64,000 nucleotides of DNA, taken from the NCBI GenBank assembly GCA_965221935.1, contig CBDCSZ010000002.1, positions 62,001-126,000 of the forward strand. Reading direction: 5' to 3'. The notes under the pieces are model-generated. The model did no database searches and was not told the origin of the DNA. It was given only the letters and a program-made list of their open reading frames with translations. Made by a program: the position numbers and the translations under genes. Origin of the DNA: JAPOXR01 sp965221935 (GTDB lineage: Bacteria; Pseudomonadota; Alphaproteobacteria; Rhodobacterales; Rhodobacteraceae). Below, in pieces: positions 1 through 8,762 of the stretch (its first letter is position 1; every line of letters starts with the position of its first letter).

Positions 1-210
1 CGGCGCCTCAGCATAGAGTATTGCGAGATGCCGTGCGGCGCCGGGCATGACGCTTCGGTGTTCCAGAACCAAGGTGTGCCATCCGGCATGATCCTGATTC
101 GCAATCGCCATGGCAGTCACAATCCGGACGAGCATATGGAAATGGCGGACTTTGAACAGGCGGCTCTGATGCTGGCAGGCATCTGTCTGCAGCCGCGGGG
201 TGTGCGTTGA
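1..210 (+). CDS. M20-family amidohydrolase, C-terminal end (partial)
   Basis: The frame is open from the window edge to a TGA at 208-210 and encodes the last ~69 residues of a zinc-dependent M20 amidohydrolase of the N-carbamoyl-amino-acid hydrolase/allantoate amidohydrolase type. Visible family signatures are CGAGHDA and the terminal block RNRHGSHNPDEHME, which contains the late metal-binding histidine of these enzymes. The TGA overlaps the ATG of the next gene, so the two are probably translationally coupled. The exact substrate cannot be told from this fragment; an amide or carbamoyl amino acid would fit the downstream 5-oxoproline genes. Confidence 0.8.
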   Translation, partial: RRLSIEYCEMPCGAGHDASVFQNQGVPSGMILIRNRHGSHNPDEHMEMADFEQAALMLAGICLQPRGVR

Positions 211-1136
211 TGGCTGACTGCGTCATCGTTCAGCCGATCCATGAGGCCGGCATCGACCTGCTGCGGCAGGCGGGCCTCTCGGTTTTTGTCTCTCCAAAAC
301 CCGAACTGTCAGAAATGGGCGCTGAGCTGCGGGACGCAATGGCCGCAATCACCCGCAACGCCGGGTTTCCTGCGGCGGCGTTTGCGCTGGCCCCGCGGCT
401 GCTGGTCATCGGCAGTCACGGCACCGGCACCGATGCCATCGACCGCGCAGCAGCGGATCATGCCGGCGTAAATATCGTGAACACCCCCGGCGCCAACGCG
501 CGGGCGGTGGCAGAGCACACCATGGCCCTGATACTGGCCTGCGCCAAATCGATCCAGGATGCCGATTTGTCTGTGCGCCGCGGCGATACGGGATTTCGTG
601 ACCGCCGCCGCACCGTCGAACTGCAGGGAAAGACGCTCGGCCTGGTCGGCTACGGCAGAATTTCCCGGCTGGTCGGCCAGCTGGGCAAGGCGTTCGGCAT
701 GCAGATCCAGGTGTTTTCCCGGCATGCCGGCGAGCTGAAGATCGCCGCTGACGGTTTCCGTCCGGCGCCAACCCTCGAATCCCTGTGCCAAACCGCCGAC
801 ATCGTCTCGCTGCACGCCATTCCGTCCGCACACACAGTCTTCGACCGACGGCATTTGCGCCTGCTCCGCCGCAATACCATATTTGTCAACACGGCCCGCG
901 GGTCGCTGGTTGACGAGGCTGCGCTGGTGCAGATGCTTCGGGAGGGACGGCTTGCAATGGCAGCGCTGGATGTGGTTCGCGATGAACCCATCGCGCCGGA
1001 AAGCCCGCTGACTGACTGCCCGAACCTGCTCTTGACGCCGCATATCGGAGGATTGAGCGATGAAGCCATGAAGCGAACCGCGGTCAAAGTGGCGCAAAAG
1101 GTGCTTGAAGCGCTGGCGGCGAAGAATTGCCTCTAG
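210..1136 (+). CDS. D-isomer-specific 2-hydroxyacid dehydrogenase
   Basis: A 308-residue NAD(P)-dependent oxidoreductase that would interconvert a 2-hydroxy acid and a 2-oxo acid in the cytoplasm. The Rossmann motif GLVGYGRIS lies near residue 147. The family catalytic triad is present: Arg in NTARGS, Glu in the VRDEP segment and His in TPHIGG. Length is normal for the family (about 310-330). I chose the ATG at 210, which overlaps the upstream stop (TGATG), over a TTG one codon earlier. It sits between an M20 amidohydrolase and 5-oxoprolinase genes, suggesting amino-acid-derived oxo-acid metabolism. The substrate is not deducible. Confidence 0.87.
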   Translation: MADCVIVQPIHEAGIDLLRQAGLSVFVSPKPELSEMGAELRDAMAAITRNAGFPAAAFALAPRLLVIGSHGTGTDAIDRAAADHAGVNIVNTPGANARAVAEHTMALILACAKSIQDADLSVRRGDTGFRDRRRTVELQGKTLGLVGYGRISRLVGQLGKAFGMQIQVFSRHAGELKIAADGFRPAPTLESLCQTADIVSLHAIPSAHTVFDRRHLRLLRRNTIFVNTARGSLVDEAALVQMLREGRLAMAALDVVRDEPIAPESPLTDCPNLLLTPHIGGLSDEAMKRTAVKVAQKVLEALAAKNCL

Positions 1137-1158
1137 CTGTCTGAGGCAGTGCATCAAG

Positions 1159-1911
1159 ATGGATCCCGGTTCAGCCGCCATTCCCGACCACAGCATCCCG
1201 GTTGACATCCGCCATTGTGGCGACACCGCCATCAGCGTGGTTTTTGGCGCCGCCATTGACAGCGCCGTCAGCGGCCGGGTTATGGCTTTGGATGCGGCTT
1301 TGCAGGAAGCGCGCATCCCGGGTGTCGTCGAAACCGTCCCGACCTACTGCGCACTCATGATTCACGTCGATCCGGTTCTCGTGGACATGCAGTCACTGCG
1401 TGACCGGATTTGCGAACTGGCCAAAGCGTTTTCTGGAAAACGCAAACCCGGACGATGCTGGCAGGTTCCGGTGGTTTATGGCAGCCGCCGGGGTGTGGAC
1501 CTGGAGGCGGTGGCCGCACATTGCCGGCTGACGCCGGACACAGTCATCAAATTGCATTCGGAAACGGCTTACACCGTCAGCATGATCGGGTTTCTGCCGG
1601 GCTTCAGCTATCTCTCCGGTCTTGCCCCCGGTTTGGCAGTGCCCCGCCGAAGCGAGCCGAGACTTTCGATTCCCCCATCGTCAATCGCCATCGGTGGCGC
1701 GCAGACCGCGATCGGGAGCGTTGAGGGTCCTAGCGGCTGGCACCTGATTGGCCGCACGCCGGTTCGCCCATTCATGCCCGGGCGCGAACCGGTCTTCCTG
1801 TTCGAGCCAGGAGACCAAATAAGGTTCAGGCCGATTTTGGAAAGCGAGTGGAAAGCGTCCGTCCAGGCGGCATCCCGCGGCGACCCGGTCGCTGTCGAGA
1901 CGGCGCCGTGA
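1159..1911 (+). CDS. pxpB: 5-oxoprolinase subunit PxpB
   Basis: A 250-residue protein of the KipI/allophanate hydrolase subunit 1 family. PxpA, PxpB and PxpC together hydrolyse 5-oxo-L-proline to glutamate using ATP. Family signatures are the FLPGFSYLSGL stretch, the PR-rich segment after it, and SIAIGGAQTAIGS followed by GPSGWHLIGRTP. The start is the ATG giving MDPGSAA. A frame extends 18 codons upstream into the previous gene but lacks family similarity. The 3' end overlaps pxpC by 4 nt (GTGA), implying coupled translation of the two subunits, which form a complex. Confidence 0.9.
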   Translation: MDPGSAAIPDHSIPVDIRHCGDTAISVVFGAAIDSAVSGRVMALDAALQEARIPGVVETVPTYCALMIHVDPVLVDMQSLRDRICELAKAFSGKRKPGRCWQVPVVYGSRRGVDLEAVAAHCRLTPDTVIKLHSETAYTVSMIGFLPGFSYLSGLAPGLAVPRRSEPRLSIPPSSIAIGGAQTAIGSVEGPSGWHLIGRTPVRPFMPGREPVFLFEPGDQIRFRPILESEWKASVQAASRGDPVAVETAP

Positions 1912-2927
1912 CCTCCTTGAAGGTGGAAAACTGCGGCCCGGCCACTACGGTGCAGGATTTTGGCCGGTTCGGATACCGGCGATACGGCGTTCCGACCTCG
2001 GGCGCGATGGACCATTTGGCAATGGCCGCCGCCAATGCCCTCGTCGGTAACCCGCCCGGACAGGCCGCCATTGAATTCATGCTGCAGGGCGGCGCGCTGC
2101 GGGTCCAGGGTTCGCCGGTTTTGGTCGCGGCGGCTGGTCCCGGATGCCGCCTCGCGATCAACGGCAGGAGCAATTCCGCCCAGACATCCGCGATTGTCGC
2201 ATCGGGCGATGTGGTCACGGTCGGGCCAGTCACTGCCGGCGCCTTCGCCTATCTTGCGGTCGCCGGAGGTATCGACAGACCGGCGGAAATGGGCAGCAGA
2301 TCGGTCCACCGGAGATCCGGCATCGGCGGCCGGCCGCTGGCAGCTGGCGACACGCTGGAATGCGGAAACCCGCATGGCCCGGCAATTCCGCGCCGTTTCG
2401 ACCGCCCGCCGGAGGCGGCGGCATATGGACCGTTCCGCCTGCTTCCCGGACCGCAGGAAGGATTTTTTCGCGATACCGCCCTGGAACTGCTCCTCAATTG
2501 TGAATTCCGCGTCGAAACGCGTTCAGACCGGATGGCATTCCGTTTGGCCGGTCCGGCGCTGCCGCACAGGGAAAGCTTCAATCTCATTTCCGACGGCACC
2601 GTTGCCGGCAGCATCCAGGTTCCCGGCGACCGGCAGCCGATTGTGCTGATGCGCGACTGCCAGACGACCGGAGGATACCCCAAGATTGCCACGGTCATTT
2701 CGGCCGATCTTGACCGCCTGGCGCAAACGCAGCCGGGAAGCCCACTACGGTTTCGCCAAGTTTCGTTTGAAGAGGCGGTAACGGCCGCGCGCGAGCGGCA
2801 TCGCACGATCGGAGCGCTGGCGGGCGATGCGGCGCCGGTCGGGGAATATCCGGCGACCGAAGATTTGTTGAGTCTCAACCTGGTCGGCGGCGCAGTGGAC
2901 GCCAACAGGTTTCCTGACAGGGATTAA
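1908..2927 (+). CDS. pxpC: 5-oxoprolinase subunit PxpC
   Basis: A 339-residue biotin-dependent-carboxyltransferase-like protein (KipA/allophanate hydrolase subunit 2 family), partner of PxpB. Signatures include TTVQDFGRFGYRRYGVPTSG near the N-terminus, GAMDHLA directly after it, and a DRMAFRL segment followed by SDGTVAGSIQVPGDRQPI and the DCQTTGGYPKIA block. A GTG at 1908 overlapping the pxpB stop is the natural start and gives the usual family length. The gene ends at a GC-rich hairpin and faces pxpA. Confidence 0.9.
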   Translation: MTSLKVENCGPATTVQDFGRFGYRRYGVPTSGAMDHLAMAAANALVGNPPGQAAIEFMLQGGALRVQGSPVLVAAAGPGCRLAINGRSNSAQTSAIVASGDVVTVGPVTAGAFAYLAVAGGIDRPAEMGSRSVHRRSGIGGRPLAAGDTLECGNPHGPAIPRRFDRPPEAAAYGPFRLLPGPQEGFFRDTALELLLNCEFRVETRSDRMAFRLAGPALPHRESFNLISDGTVAGSIQVPGDRQPIVLMRDCQTTGGYPKIATVISADLDRLAQTQPGSPLRFRQVSFEEAVTAARERHRTIGALAGDAAPVGEYPATEDLLSLNLVGGAVDANRFPDRD

Positions 2928-2930
2928 CGG

Positions 2931-2947
2931 GCGGGCGCGCCGCCCGC
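2931..2947. terminator. GC-rich hairpin between convergent pxpC and pxpA
   Basis: GCGGGCG and CGCCCGC form a 7-bp stem with a 3-nt loop in the 25-nt gap between the two convergent genes. It has no clear T-run, so a bidirectional terminator role is inferred from position and symmetry only. Confidence 0.45.
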
Positions 2948-2952
2948 TCCTT

Positions 2953-3717
2953 TCAAGGCGCGGTGTACGGCGCGACCCGGATGCCTGCCTGTTCCAGTCC
3001 GGCGCGCAGCTTCCGGGAGATTTCGAGCGCTGCCGGGCTGTCGCCGTGGACACAGATCGAGTCGATCCTGGCAGCCATCGTCCTGCCGCTCGCAGCGGTG
3101 ATTTCGCCCTTCCGGATCATGCGGACGGCCCGCTGCACCGCGGTTTGTGGATCGTCAATGACCGCGCCAGGCTGATTGCGGCCGGTCAGATTGAATGCGT
3201 CATCATAGGTGCGGTCCGCGTAAACTTCCCGGATTATCGGCAAACCGACTTGGGCTGCCGCCTGTTCCGTTGCGGCTGCAGGCATCACCATAAATGCCAT
3301 GCCGGGCGATGCCGCCTTGATGCCGCGGGCGACTGCCAGGGCCAGTTCGCTGTCTTCGGCGCACATGTTGCCGAGGGCGCCATGGGTTTTGACATGGGTC
3401 ATGGGATGGCCGGCCAGGGCACAGATCGCCTGGAATGCCCCGACCTGGTAGGCAACCAGGTTTTCAATTTCCTCTTCCGAAACACCGGGGAGGCGGCGCC
3501 GGCCGAACCCGATCAGGTCATAAAACCCTGGATGGGCGCCAACCGCGGCTCCCTTCTCCCGCGCCGTTGCGACGGTCCGGCGCATGATCTGGGGATCGCC
3601 GGCGTGAAACCCACAGGCGATATTGGCAGTCGTGACAACGTCGAGCAAAGCGTCGTCGTCGCCCATTCGCCATGGGCCAAAACCCTCACCGAGATCGGAA
3701 TTCAGATCAATGCGCAT
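2953..3717 (-). CDS. pxpA: 5-oxoprolinase subunit PxpA (LamB/YcsF family)
   Basis: A 254-residue LamB/YcsF protein, the third subunit of 5-oxoprolinase. The diagnostic N-terminus RIDLNSDLGEGFGPW is present, followed by ANIACGFHAGDP, GAHPGFYD, and the VKTHGALGNMC and FADRTYDD-like (YADRTYDDAFN) blocks. The ATG at 3717 starts directly before this conserved block; an extension of 15 codons upstream is unlikely to be coding. It lies on the opposite strand from pxpB/pxpC, so the enzyme's subunits come from two transcripts. Confidence 0.92.
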   Translation of the reverse strand: MRIDLNSDLGEGFGPWRMGDDDALLDVVTTANIACGFHAGDPQIMRRTVATAREKGAAVGAHPGFYDLIGFGRRRLPGVSEEEIENLVAYQVGAFQAICALAGHPMTHVKTHGALGNMCAEDSELALAVARGIKAASPGMAFMVMPAAATEQAAAQVGLPIIREVYADRTYDDAFNLTGRNQPGAVIDDPQTAVQRAVRMIRKGEITAASGRTMAARIDSICVHGDSPAALEISRKLRAGLEQAGIRVAPYTAP

Positions 3718-4340
3718 GCTGGAATCCGCTGATTGGCAACCAAGCCAAAAGCCTATCCGCAAGTGCGCGGCCGTTCAACCAATTCGCTGTTCGGCAGGCG
3801 CCGCACGCGCCCGACGTCCGCATTTTCTCAGGAAACGGCGGTGTTTTCAGCAGGATGCGGATCGCCATGCGCGCCTCACATCTCCGCGCAGGATTCCCTG
3901 GCTGCCCTTTCTGCGCCAGCGCAAAATCGCCGCTGACTGTGGAAACACGGCGGGGCACACCGAGCTGGACCTTTGCGGCTCATGTGGACGATGCCGGCAA
4001 CAACCCGCCGGTCATCGGTGACGCTCAGCGGGCATCGGACAGACGGAAAGCGCGGCCTGACACAATGTGCCTTCTGTGTTCTGTTGGATTCAGCTGCATC
4101 CGGCGCACATTGACCGGCGGTTCATGTGTTCTGAGCCAGAGGTTTCCCGACCTGTCCCCGCAATGCAGTCCCGCGGCGTGAGGAATGGACCGCAAATGCC
4201 AATATCTGTCCGGGTTGAGGATTGCGCGGCGCTGACTGCAAAGACGTCTGTCGCTTGAATTGATTCCGTTGCCATTGCAATGACACGGCGGAACCGTCAC
4301 TGGATAGTCTGGCAGAAATCCAGAAAACAGGAGAGCCATT
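3718..4340. other. Intergenic region, no convincing gene
   Basis: This 620-nt divergent gap separates pxpA from the ceramidase-like gene. Reading frames here lack family similarity on either strand. The only structure I can support is one copy of a ~61-nt repeat at 4052-4113. A ribosome-binding-like AGGAG lies just before the downstream TTG start. Confidence 0.6.
4052..4113 (-). repeat. Inverted copy of a ~61-nt repeat (partner at 11307-11367)
   Basis: Read on the minus strand, this stretch matches the plus strand at 11307-11367 at roughly 80% identity. The shared core is TCAATGTGCG followed by CGGATGCAGCTGAA, and both end in ATTGTGT plus a GC-rich tail. The two copies are inverted and bracket the ceramidase-like gene and the ABC operon. 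Identity of the element is unknown; it could be a remnant of an insertion sequence or a structured RNA. Confidence 0.6.
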
Positions 4341-5729
4341 TTGGCAGGCAGTCATGCAATCCCGCCGCTCTATTTGAACGAGTTTCGCGGACAATTCGGA
4401 ATTGCCCGGGGCGACATCAATCCTCCTGAAGGGATGTTCGTCCGCACCTGGGGATGTGCCCGGCACGATACAGCCGACGGGCTGCATGCGCCGCTATACG
4501 CGACCTGCCTGTCGATTGCGCAGGCAGGCGGCGGTGAACCGGCCTGTCTGATCACGCTCGACCTGATGGTCTGGTTATCGAAATCTGACGAAGAGGGAAT
4601 TCGCCTGCCGCTGGAGGCCGAATTCGGAATTTCCCGGGGCACATTGCTTCTCCATCTTTCCCACAGTCACGGCGCGCCATTTACCGACCCGGCCCGATCG
4701 GGGGCACCCGGGGGCCACCTCATTGAACCGTATCGGCAGAAAATCCTTTCTGTTTGCCGCCGGTTGATCGCCGAATCGCGCGCGTCTATGGCACCGGCCA
4801 CGCTGACCTGGGCCCAAGGCCGCTGCGGACTTGCCTATGACCGCGATCTGGAGCTGCCGGCAACAGGAGAGATCGTTTGCGGTCTCAATCCCGGCCGCGA
4901 GGTGGACGACACGCTGGTGGTGGGGAGGGTGGCCGATGACGGCAACAGGATCATTGCGACGCTGGTCAACTACGCAGCGCATCCGACATCGCTGGGCGGC
5001 GGCAACCGCCTTGTGTCGCCTGATTATATCGGGGCCATGCGCGACTTGGTCGAACGTGAAACCGGAGGCGCCATCTGCGTCTTTCTGCACGGGGCGGATG
5101 GCGATCTGACACCGCGGCGCAGCTTCGAGGACGATACGGAGGCAGCTGACCAGAATGGCCGCGAACTTGGATATGCCTCCCTGTCTGTTCTGGCGGGAAT
5201 GTTTCCTCCGGGATGCCGCATGGCGTTTGCCGGGCGCGAGGAATCCGGCGCGACATTGGGACGCTGGCGGCTGGAACCGTGCGAGCCTGACGCCGCCTTT
5301 ACTTTGCTGTGCGACAGCGTGAGTCTAACGCTGAACAGCTTGCCAACCGTCCGGGAATGCAGGGAGGAGGCAGCGGCGGCGGCAGCGGGTTTCGAACGCG
5401 AACGCGCCGAGCGCCGATTGGCAATTCGCGAGAAACTCGATGAAGGCGACAGCCATGAATTGCCGATTTATGTCTGGCGGCTCGGGTCATCCATTTTGGT
5501 TGGCGCGCCAGTCGAGTTTTACAGCGACGTGCAGGTTGCTCTCAGGGCACGCTTTCCGGTGCTGACCATAGTGGTGCTCGACGTATGCAATGGCTTTCTG
5601 AACTATCTTCCGCGGCAAGCCGATTATGAACGGGACACCTATCCCGTGAAGATCGCGCTGTTTGCCCGCGGCAGCATGGAACGGGCCCGCGACCGAATTG
5701 CCGAAATCATTCAATCCATGCTGCAGTGA
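4341..5729 (+). CDS. Neutral/alkaline ceramidase-like hydrolase
   Basis: A 462-residue protein resembling the N-terminal domain of neutral/alkaline non-lysosomal ceramidases and related hypothetical hydrolases. Supporting segments are LHLSHSHGAP (a His-rich metal-site-like motif around residue 110), VNYAAHPTSLGG (around 212) and FLHGADGDLTPRR (around 250), which match the metal-binding pattern of that fold. No signal peptide is visible. The start is TTG with an AGGAG about 8 nt upstream; the next in-frame ATG would remove a conserved N-terminus. Substrate is unknown, so lipid amidase activity should not be assumed. Confidence 0.7.
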   Translation: MAGSHAIPPLYLNEFRGQFGIARGDINPPEGMFVRTWGCARHDTADGLHAPLYATCLSIAQAGGGEPACLITLDLMVWLSKSDEEGIRLPLEAEFGISRGTLLLHLSHSHGAPFTDPARSGAPGGHLIEPYRQKILSVCRRLIAESRASMAPATLTWAQGRCGLAYDRDLELPATGEIVCGLNPGREVDDTLVVGRVADDGNRIIATLVNYAAHPTSLGGGNRLVSPDYIGAMRDLVERETGGAICVFLHGADGDLTPRRSFEDDTEAADQNGRELGYASLSVLAGMFPPGCRMAFAGREESGATLGRWRLEPCEPDAAFTLLCDSVSLTLNSLPTVRECREEAAAAAAGFERERAERRLAIREKLDEGDSHELPIYVWRLGSSILVGAPVEFYSDVQVALRARFPVLTIVVLDVCNGFLNYLPRQADYERDTYPVKIALFARGSMERARDRIAEIIQSMLQ

Positions 5730-5737
5730 GCAAGCGC

Positions 5738-6736
5738 TCAGCCCGCCGGCGCATTGCACCGGACCGCATCGGCGATAATGCTCCGAATGTCGCGTTTGGG
5801 AGAATATCCCAGCATAGAACGCGCCTTGGAAATGTCGTGGGCAATACGTATCGGAGGTCCTGGAATCCGGACTTCGACGAATGGCATTCCGGTCTCGGCA
5901 TGCAGCGTTTCGACAGCCGTGCGATAGGAGAATCTGGACGGGCCGCTGAGATTAAAGACGTGGCCGATGGCGGACGGGCTGGTCAACATGAGATTGATAC
6001 CGGCCACCAGATCCAGGACATCGCACATGTGGAATTCATACGGGACACCAGCCTCGTCGAGAGCCAGCAGCAGCGTTGACTGCGGGTCTGTCCGGCATGC
6101 GGTTTCCACTGCGGCGGCCGCATCCGGGCGGCCCAGCCCCTTCATCAGGTCGCGCATCGGCGCCACAAACAAAAACCGTCCGGACCAGCCGTCCGGTCTC
6201 AGAATTTCCTCCGCTCTTGCTGTCAGCGCGAAACGGGCAACGGTGGCAGGCACGCCATGCGCACGATGATAATAGAAGGCAAACCGTTCGTTGGTTTCCT
6301 TGGTCAGGCCGTAGAAACTATACGGGTTAAGGGGATGGGTTTCGTCAATCGGAAGGTAATTCGCCATAAGTGACGGATAGACTTCGTCGCTGCTGGCCAG
6401 AAAGAAACGTTTCAGCCCGACGTCCTGTTCGACGACTGCGTTCAGCAAGTTGAAAGTTCCGGCGAGATTCTGCTCGAACAGCTGTCGGTTGGAATCCCTT
6501 TCCCACAGCATCGCCGCAGCGAGGTGGGCGACGCAATCGATCCCGGACACCGCTTCTGAAACCGCGCCGCGATCGGTGAGCGAGCCGGTGACGATTTCAA
6601 CACCCTTGGCTTCAAGCGTTTCCTTTCCGGGATCGTCTGGCAAAACGAATGCGCGAACCCGATCGCCTTCAGCCTGGCGCAGCGCCAGCAATTCCCGGCC
6701 GACCCTGCCCGTCGCACCGGTTATCAGTGTCACCAT
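5738..6736 (-). CDS. NAD-dependent epimerase/dehydratase (extended SDR)
   Basis: A 332-residue extended short-chain dehydrogenase/reductase. The N-terminal nucleotide motif TGATGRVG lies at residues 6-13, the active-site Ser is in ASSDEVYP, and Tyr/Lys are in YSFYGLTKETNE (YxxxK). It probably modifies a nucleotide sugar or a sugar-derived metabolite. It is the last gene of the minus-strand sugar ABC transporter operon, 5 nt after the ATPase gene, which suggests it acts on the imported compound. It ends convergently 8 nt from the ceramidase-like gene. Confidence 0.85.
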   Translation of the reverse strand: MVTLITGATGRVGRELLALRQAEGDRVRAFVLPDDPGKETLEAKGVEIVTGSLTDRGAVSEAVSGIDCVAHLAAAMLWERDSNRQLFEQNLAGTFNLLNAVVEQDVGLKRFFLASSDEVYPSLMANYLPIDETHPLNPYSFYGLTKETNERFAFYYHRAHGVPATVARFALTARAEEILRPDGWSGRFLFVAPMRDLMKGLGRPDAAAAVETACRTDPQSTLLLALDEAGVPYEFHMCDVLDLVAGINLMLTSPSAIGHVFNLSGPSRFSYRTAVETLHAETGMPFVEVRIPGPPIRIAHDISKARSMLGYSPKRDIRSIIADAVRCNAPAG

Positions 6737-6741
6737 GTCCT

Positions 6742-7872
6742 TTACATCTCCTGACTGAATGACCGGTTATTTTCTTCCGGCACCGGAATCGCGGCCCCTG
6801 TCCGGTTGTTGAAAAACCGCAGCTTTTCCGGGTCCACGGCGAACCCGAGTCGATCGCCCAGCTGCACCCGTTCCGCGTCTTTCGGGGTCAGCCGGACAAT
6901 GAACTGGGTCTTGTCGGCGGCGACTGCGATCAGCGACTCGTGACCGAGTTCCTCGACCGCAACGACCGTTCCTCCAAAACCTGTTTCGGGATTGTCGCCA
7001 GTGATTTCGATGTCCTCCGGGCGAAAACCGACCTGTATGACATCGCCGGCATCTGCAAGTGACTGCAGGGCAGGCTGGGGGCAGGCGACATTGATGCCAT
7101 CGCCGCGGAGCGCGGCGGCAACGCCGTCACTGACCAATTGGCAAGTCAGCAGATTCATGGGCGGCGTGCCGACGAATTGGGCGACAAAGACGTTGGCGGG
7201 GTATCGGTAAAGGTCCCGCGGCGCATCCGTCTGCAGGATTTTGCCGTCACGCATGACGGCAATCCGGCTGCCCATCGTCATTGCTTCGCTTTGGTCATGA
7301 GTCACATAGACTGTTGTCACACCGAGTTTTCGCTGCAGCCGGGTGATTTCGGAGCGGGTTTGCACGCGGAGTTTGGCGTCAAGATTGCTGAGCGGCTCGT
7401 CCATGAGGAAAATCTTGGGTTCACGGATGATCGCCCTGCCAAGCGCGACCCGCTGTCGCTGACCGCCGGACAGCTGACCCGGTCTGCGGCCAAGCTGCCG
7501 GGACAGGTCAAGCGAGTCGGCAACCTGGCGCACCAACTTGTCAATCTCCGCTTTCGGAACCCGGCGCAGCCGAAGCGTGTAGGAAAGATTCCGGTAGACA
7601 TTCATATGTGGATAAAGCGCGTAATTTTGAAAGACCATTGCAACGTCGCGATCGCTCGGAGAGATGTTGTTGACGCGCCTTTCGTCGATGAAAATATCTC
7701 CTTCGGTTGCGTGCTCCAGCCCGGCGATCATGCGCAAGGTGGTTGATTTGCCGCATCCGGACGGGCCGACCAGAACCAGGAATTCACCTTCGTCGATTTT
7801 GAGGCTGATCCGATCGACCGCCAGATGATCCGGGTATTTCTTGGTCACATTATCAAGTCGGGCCGTGGCCAT
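6742..7872 (-). CDS. Carbohydrate ABC transporter ATP-binding protein (UgpC/MalK type)
   Basis: A 376-residue CUT1-type ATPase that energises sugar or polyol uptake at the inner face of the membrane. Walker A is GPSGCGKST, the signature LSGGQRQRVALGRA, Walker B IFLMDEPLSNLDAKLR, and the H-loop TVYVTHDQ. A C-terminal regulatory OB-fold (about residues 240-376) follows, as in MalK/UgpC. The ATG at 7872 has GGAGG six nucleotides upstream, deciding against a start five codons earlier inside the permease gene. It is the fourth gene of the SBP-permease-permease-ATPase-epimerase operon. Confidence 0.93.
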   Translation of the reverse strand: MATARLDNVTKKYPDHLAVDRISLKIDEGEFLVLVGPSGCGKSTTLRMIAGLEHATEGDIFIDERRVNNISPSDRDVAMVFQNYALYPHMNVYRNLSYTLRLRRVPKAEIDKLVRQVADSLDLSRQLGRRPGQLSGGQRQRVALGRAIIREPKIFLMDEPLSNLDAKLRVQTRSEITRLQRKLGVTTVYVTHDQSEAMTMGSRIAVMRDGKILQTDAPRDLYRYPANVFVAQFVGTPPMNLLTCQLVSDGVAAALRGDGINVACPQPALQSLADAGDVIQVGFRPEDIEITGDNPETGFGGTVVAVEELGHESLIAVAADKTQFIVRLTPKDAERVQLGDRLGFAVDPEKLRFFNNRTGAAIPVPEENNRSFSQEM

Positions 7873-7883
7873 GAGTACCTCCG

Positions 7884-8762
7884 TCAACCCTTAATGCCGC
7901 CGGCGGTCAGACCGCGGACCAGGTAGCGCTGCAGGGCCAGAAAAATGACCGCGACCGGCAGCGTGATGATTGTCGCGGCCGCCATAACCTGATCCCAGGG
8001 AGTCACGAATTCGCCGGAAAACGAGGCAAGCCCGAGCGAGACAGTCCAGTTTTCCGGCTGCCGAATGAACATGCGCGCAAACAGAAACTCGTCCCAAGAG
8101 ATGATGAAACAAAACAAAAAGGTTGAAGCTAGGCCGGGCAGAGACAGCGGCAGCGTGATTCGAAACAGCGTTCCGACGCGTGAGGCGCCATCGATCATGG
8201 AAGCTTCCTCAAGCTCCGCCGGAATCGCATCGAAAAATGTTTTCAGCAGGACAGCAGCAACCGGAACCAGGAAAGCGAGGTATGCGACCGAGAGACCGAA
8301 CAGGCTGTTCAGCAATCCGAATTTTGAGAAAATGACAAACATCGGCAGGGCGAGCAGTATAGCCGGAAACATCTGCGTCATTAAAAGCGCAATCTGCGAA
8401 GCTTCGCGGCCGGCAAACCGGAAGCGGGACAGCACATAGGCGGTCATGGCGCCAAACAGACAGGCAAAAAAGGCAGTCGCCAACGAAACAGCGGTCGAAT
8501 TCAGGAGCCACTGCGAGAGTCCGGTTTCCGCAAAAAGTGTCAGATAGGGAGAAAAAACCGAGTCGGCGCTCGGGAGAATCCGCGGCGGAAACTCAAAAAT
8601 CTCGGTGCTCGGCCGGATTGACGTGACGAACATCCAGTAGAAGGGGAACACGCCCAAAGAGCAGAGCAGCAATATTGTGGCTGCCACCGCCAGCCGGCCT
8701 GCCGCTTTGCCAATGCGCGGCAGCAAATCGTCATACGCACTCACTGTGTTCGCGTCAGTCAT
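7884..8762 (-). CDS. Carbohydrate ABC transporter permease (MalG type)
   Basis: A 292-residue inner-membrane permease with about six hydrophobic helices. The EAA loop that docks the ATPase is visible as EEASMIDGASRVGTLFRITL near residue 200. The C-terminal GGIKG ending is typical of MalG-like CUT1 permeases. Its start overlaps the end of the other permease gene by 8 nt, indicating coupled expression of the heterodimeric channel. Confidence 0.92.
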   Translation of the reverse strand: MTDANTVSAYDDLLPRIGKAAGRLAVAATILLLCSLGVFPFYWMFVTSIRPSTEIFEFPPRILPSADSVFSPYLTLFAETGLSQWLLNSTAVSLATAFFACLFGAMTAYVLSRFRFAGREASQIALLMTQMFPAILLALPMFVIFSKFGLLNSLFGLSVAYLAFLVPVAAVLLKTFFDAIPAELEEASMIDGASRVGTLFRITLPLSLPGLASTFLFCFIISWDEFLFARMFIRQPENWTVSLGLASFSGEFVTPWDQVMAAATIITLPVAVIFLALQRYLVRGLTAGGIKG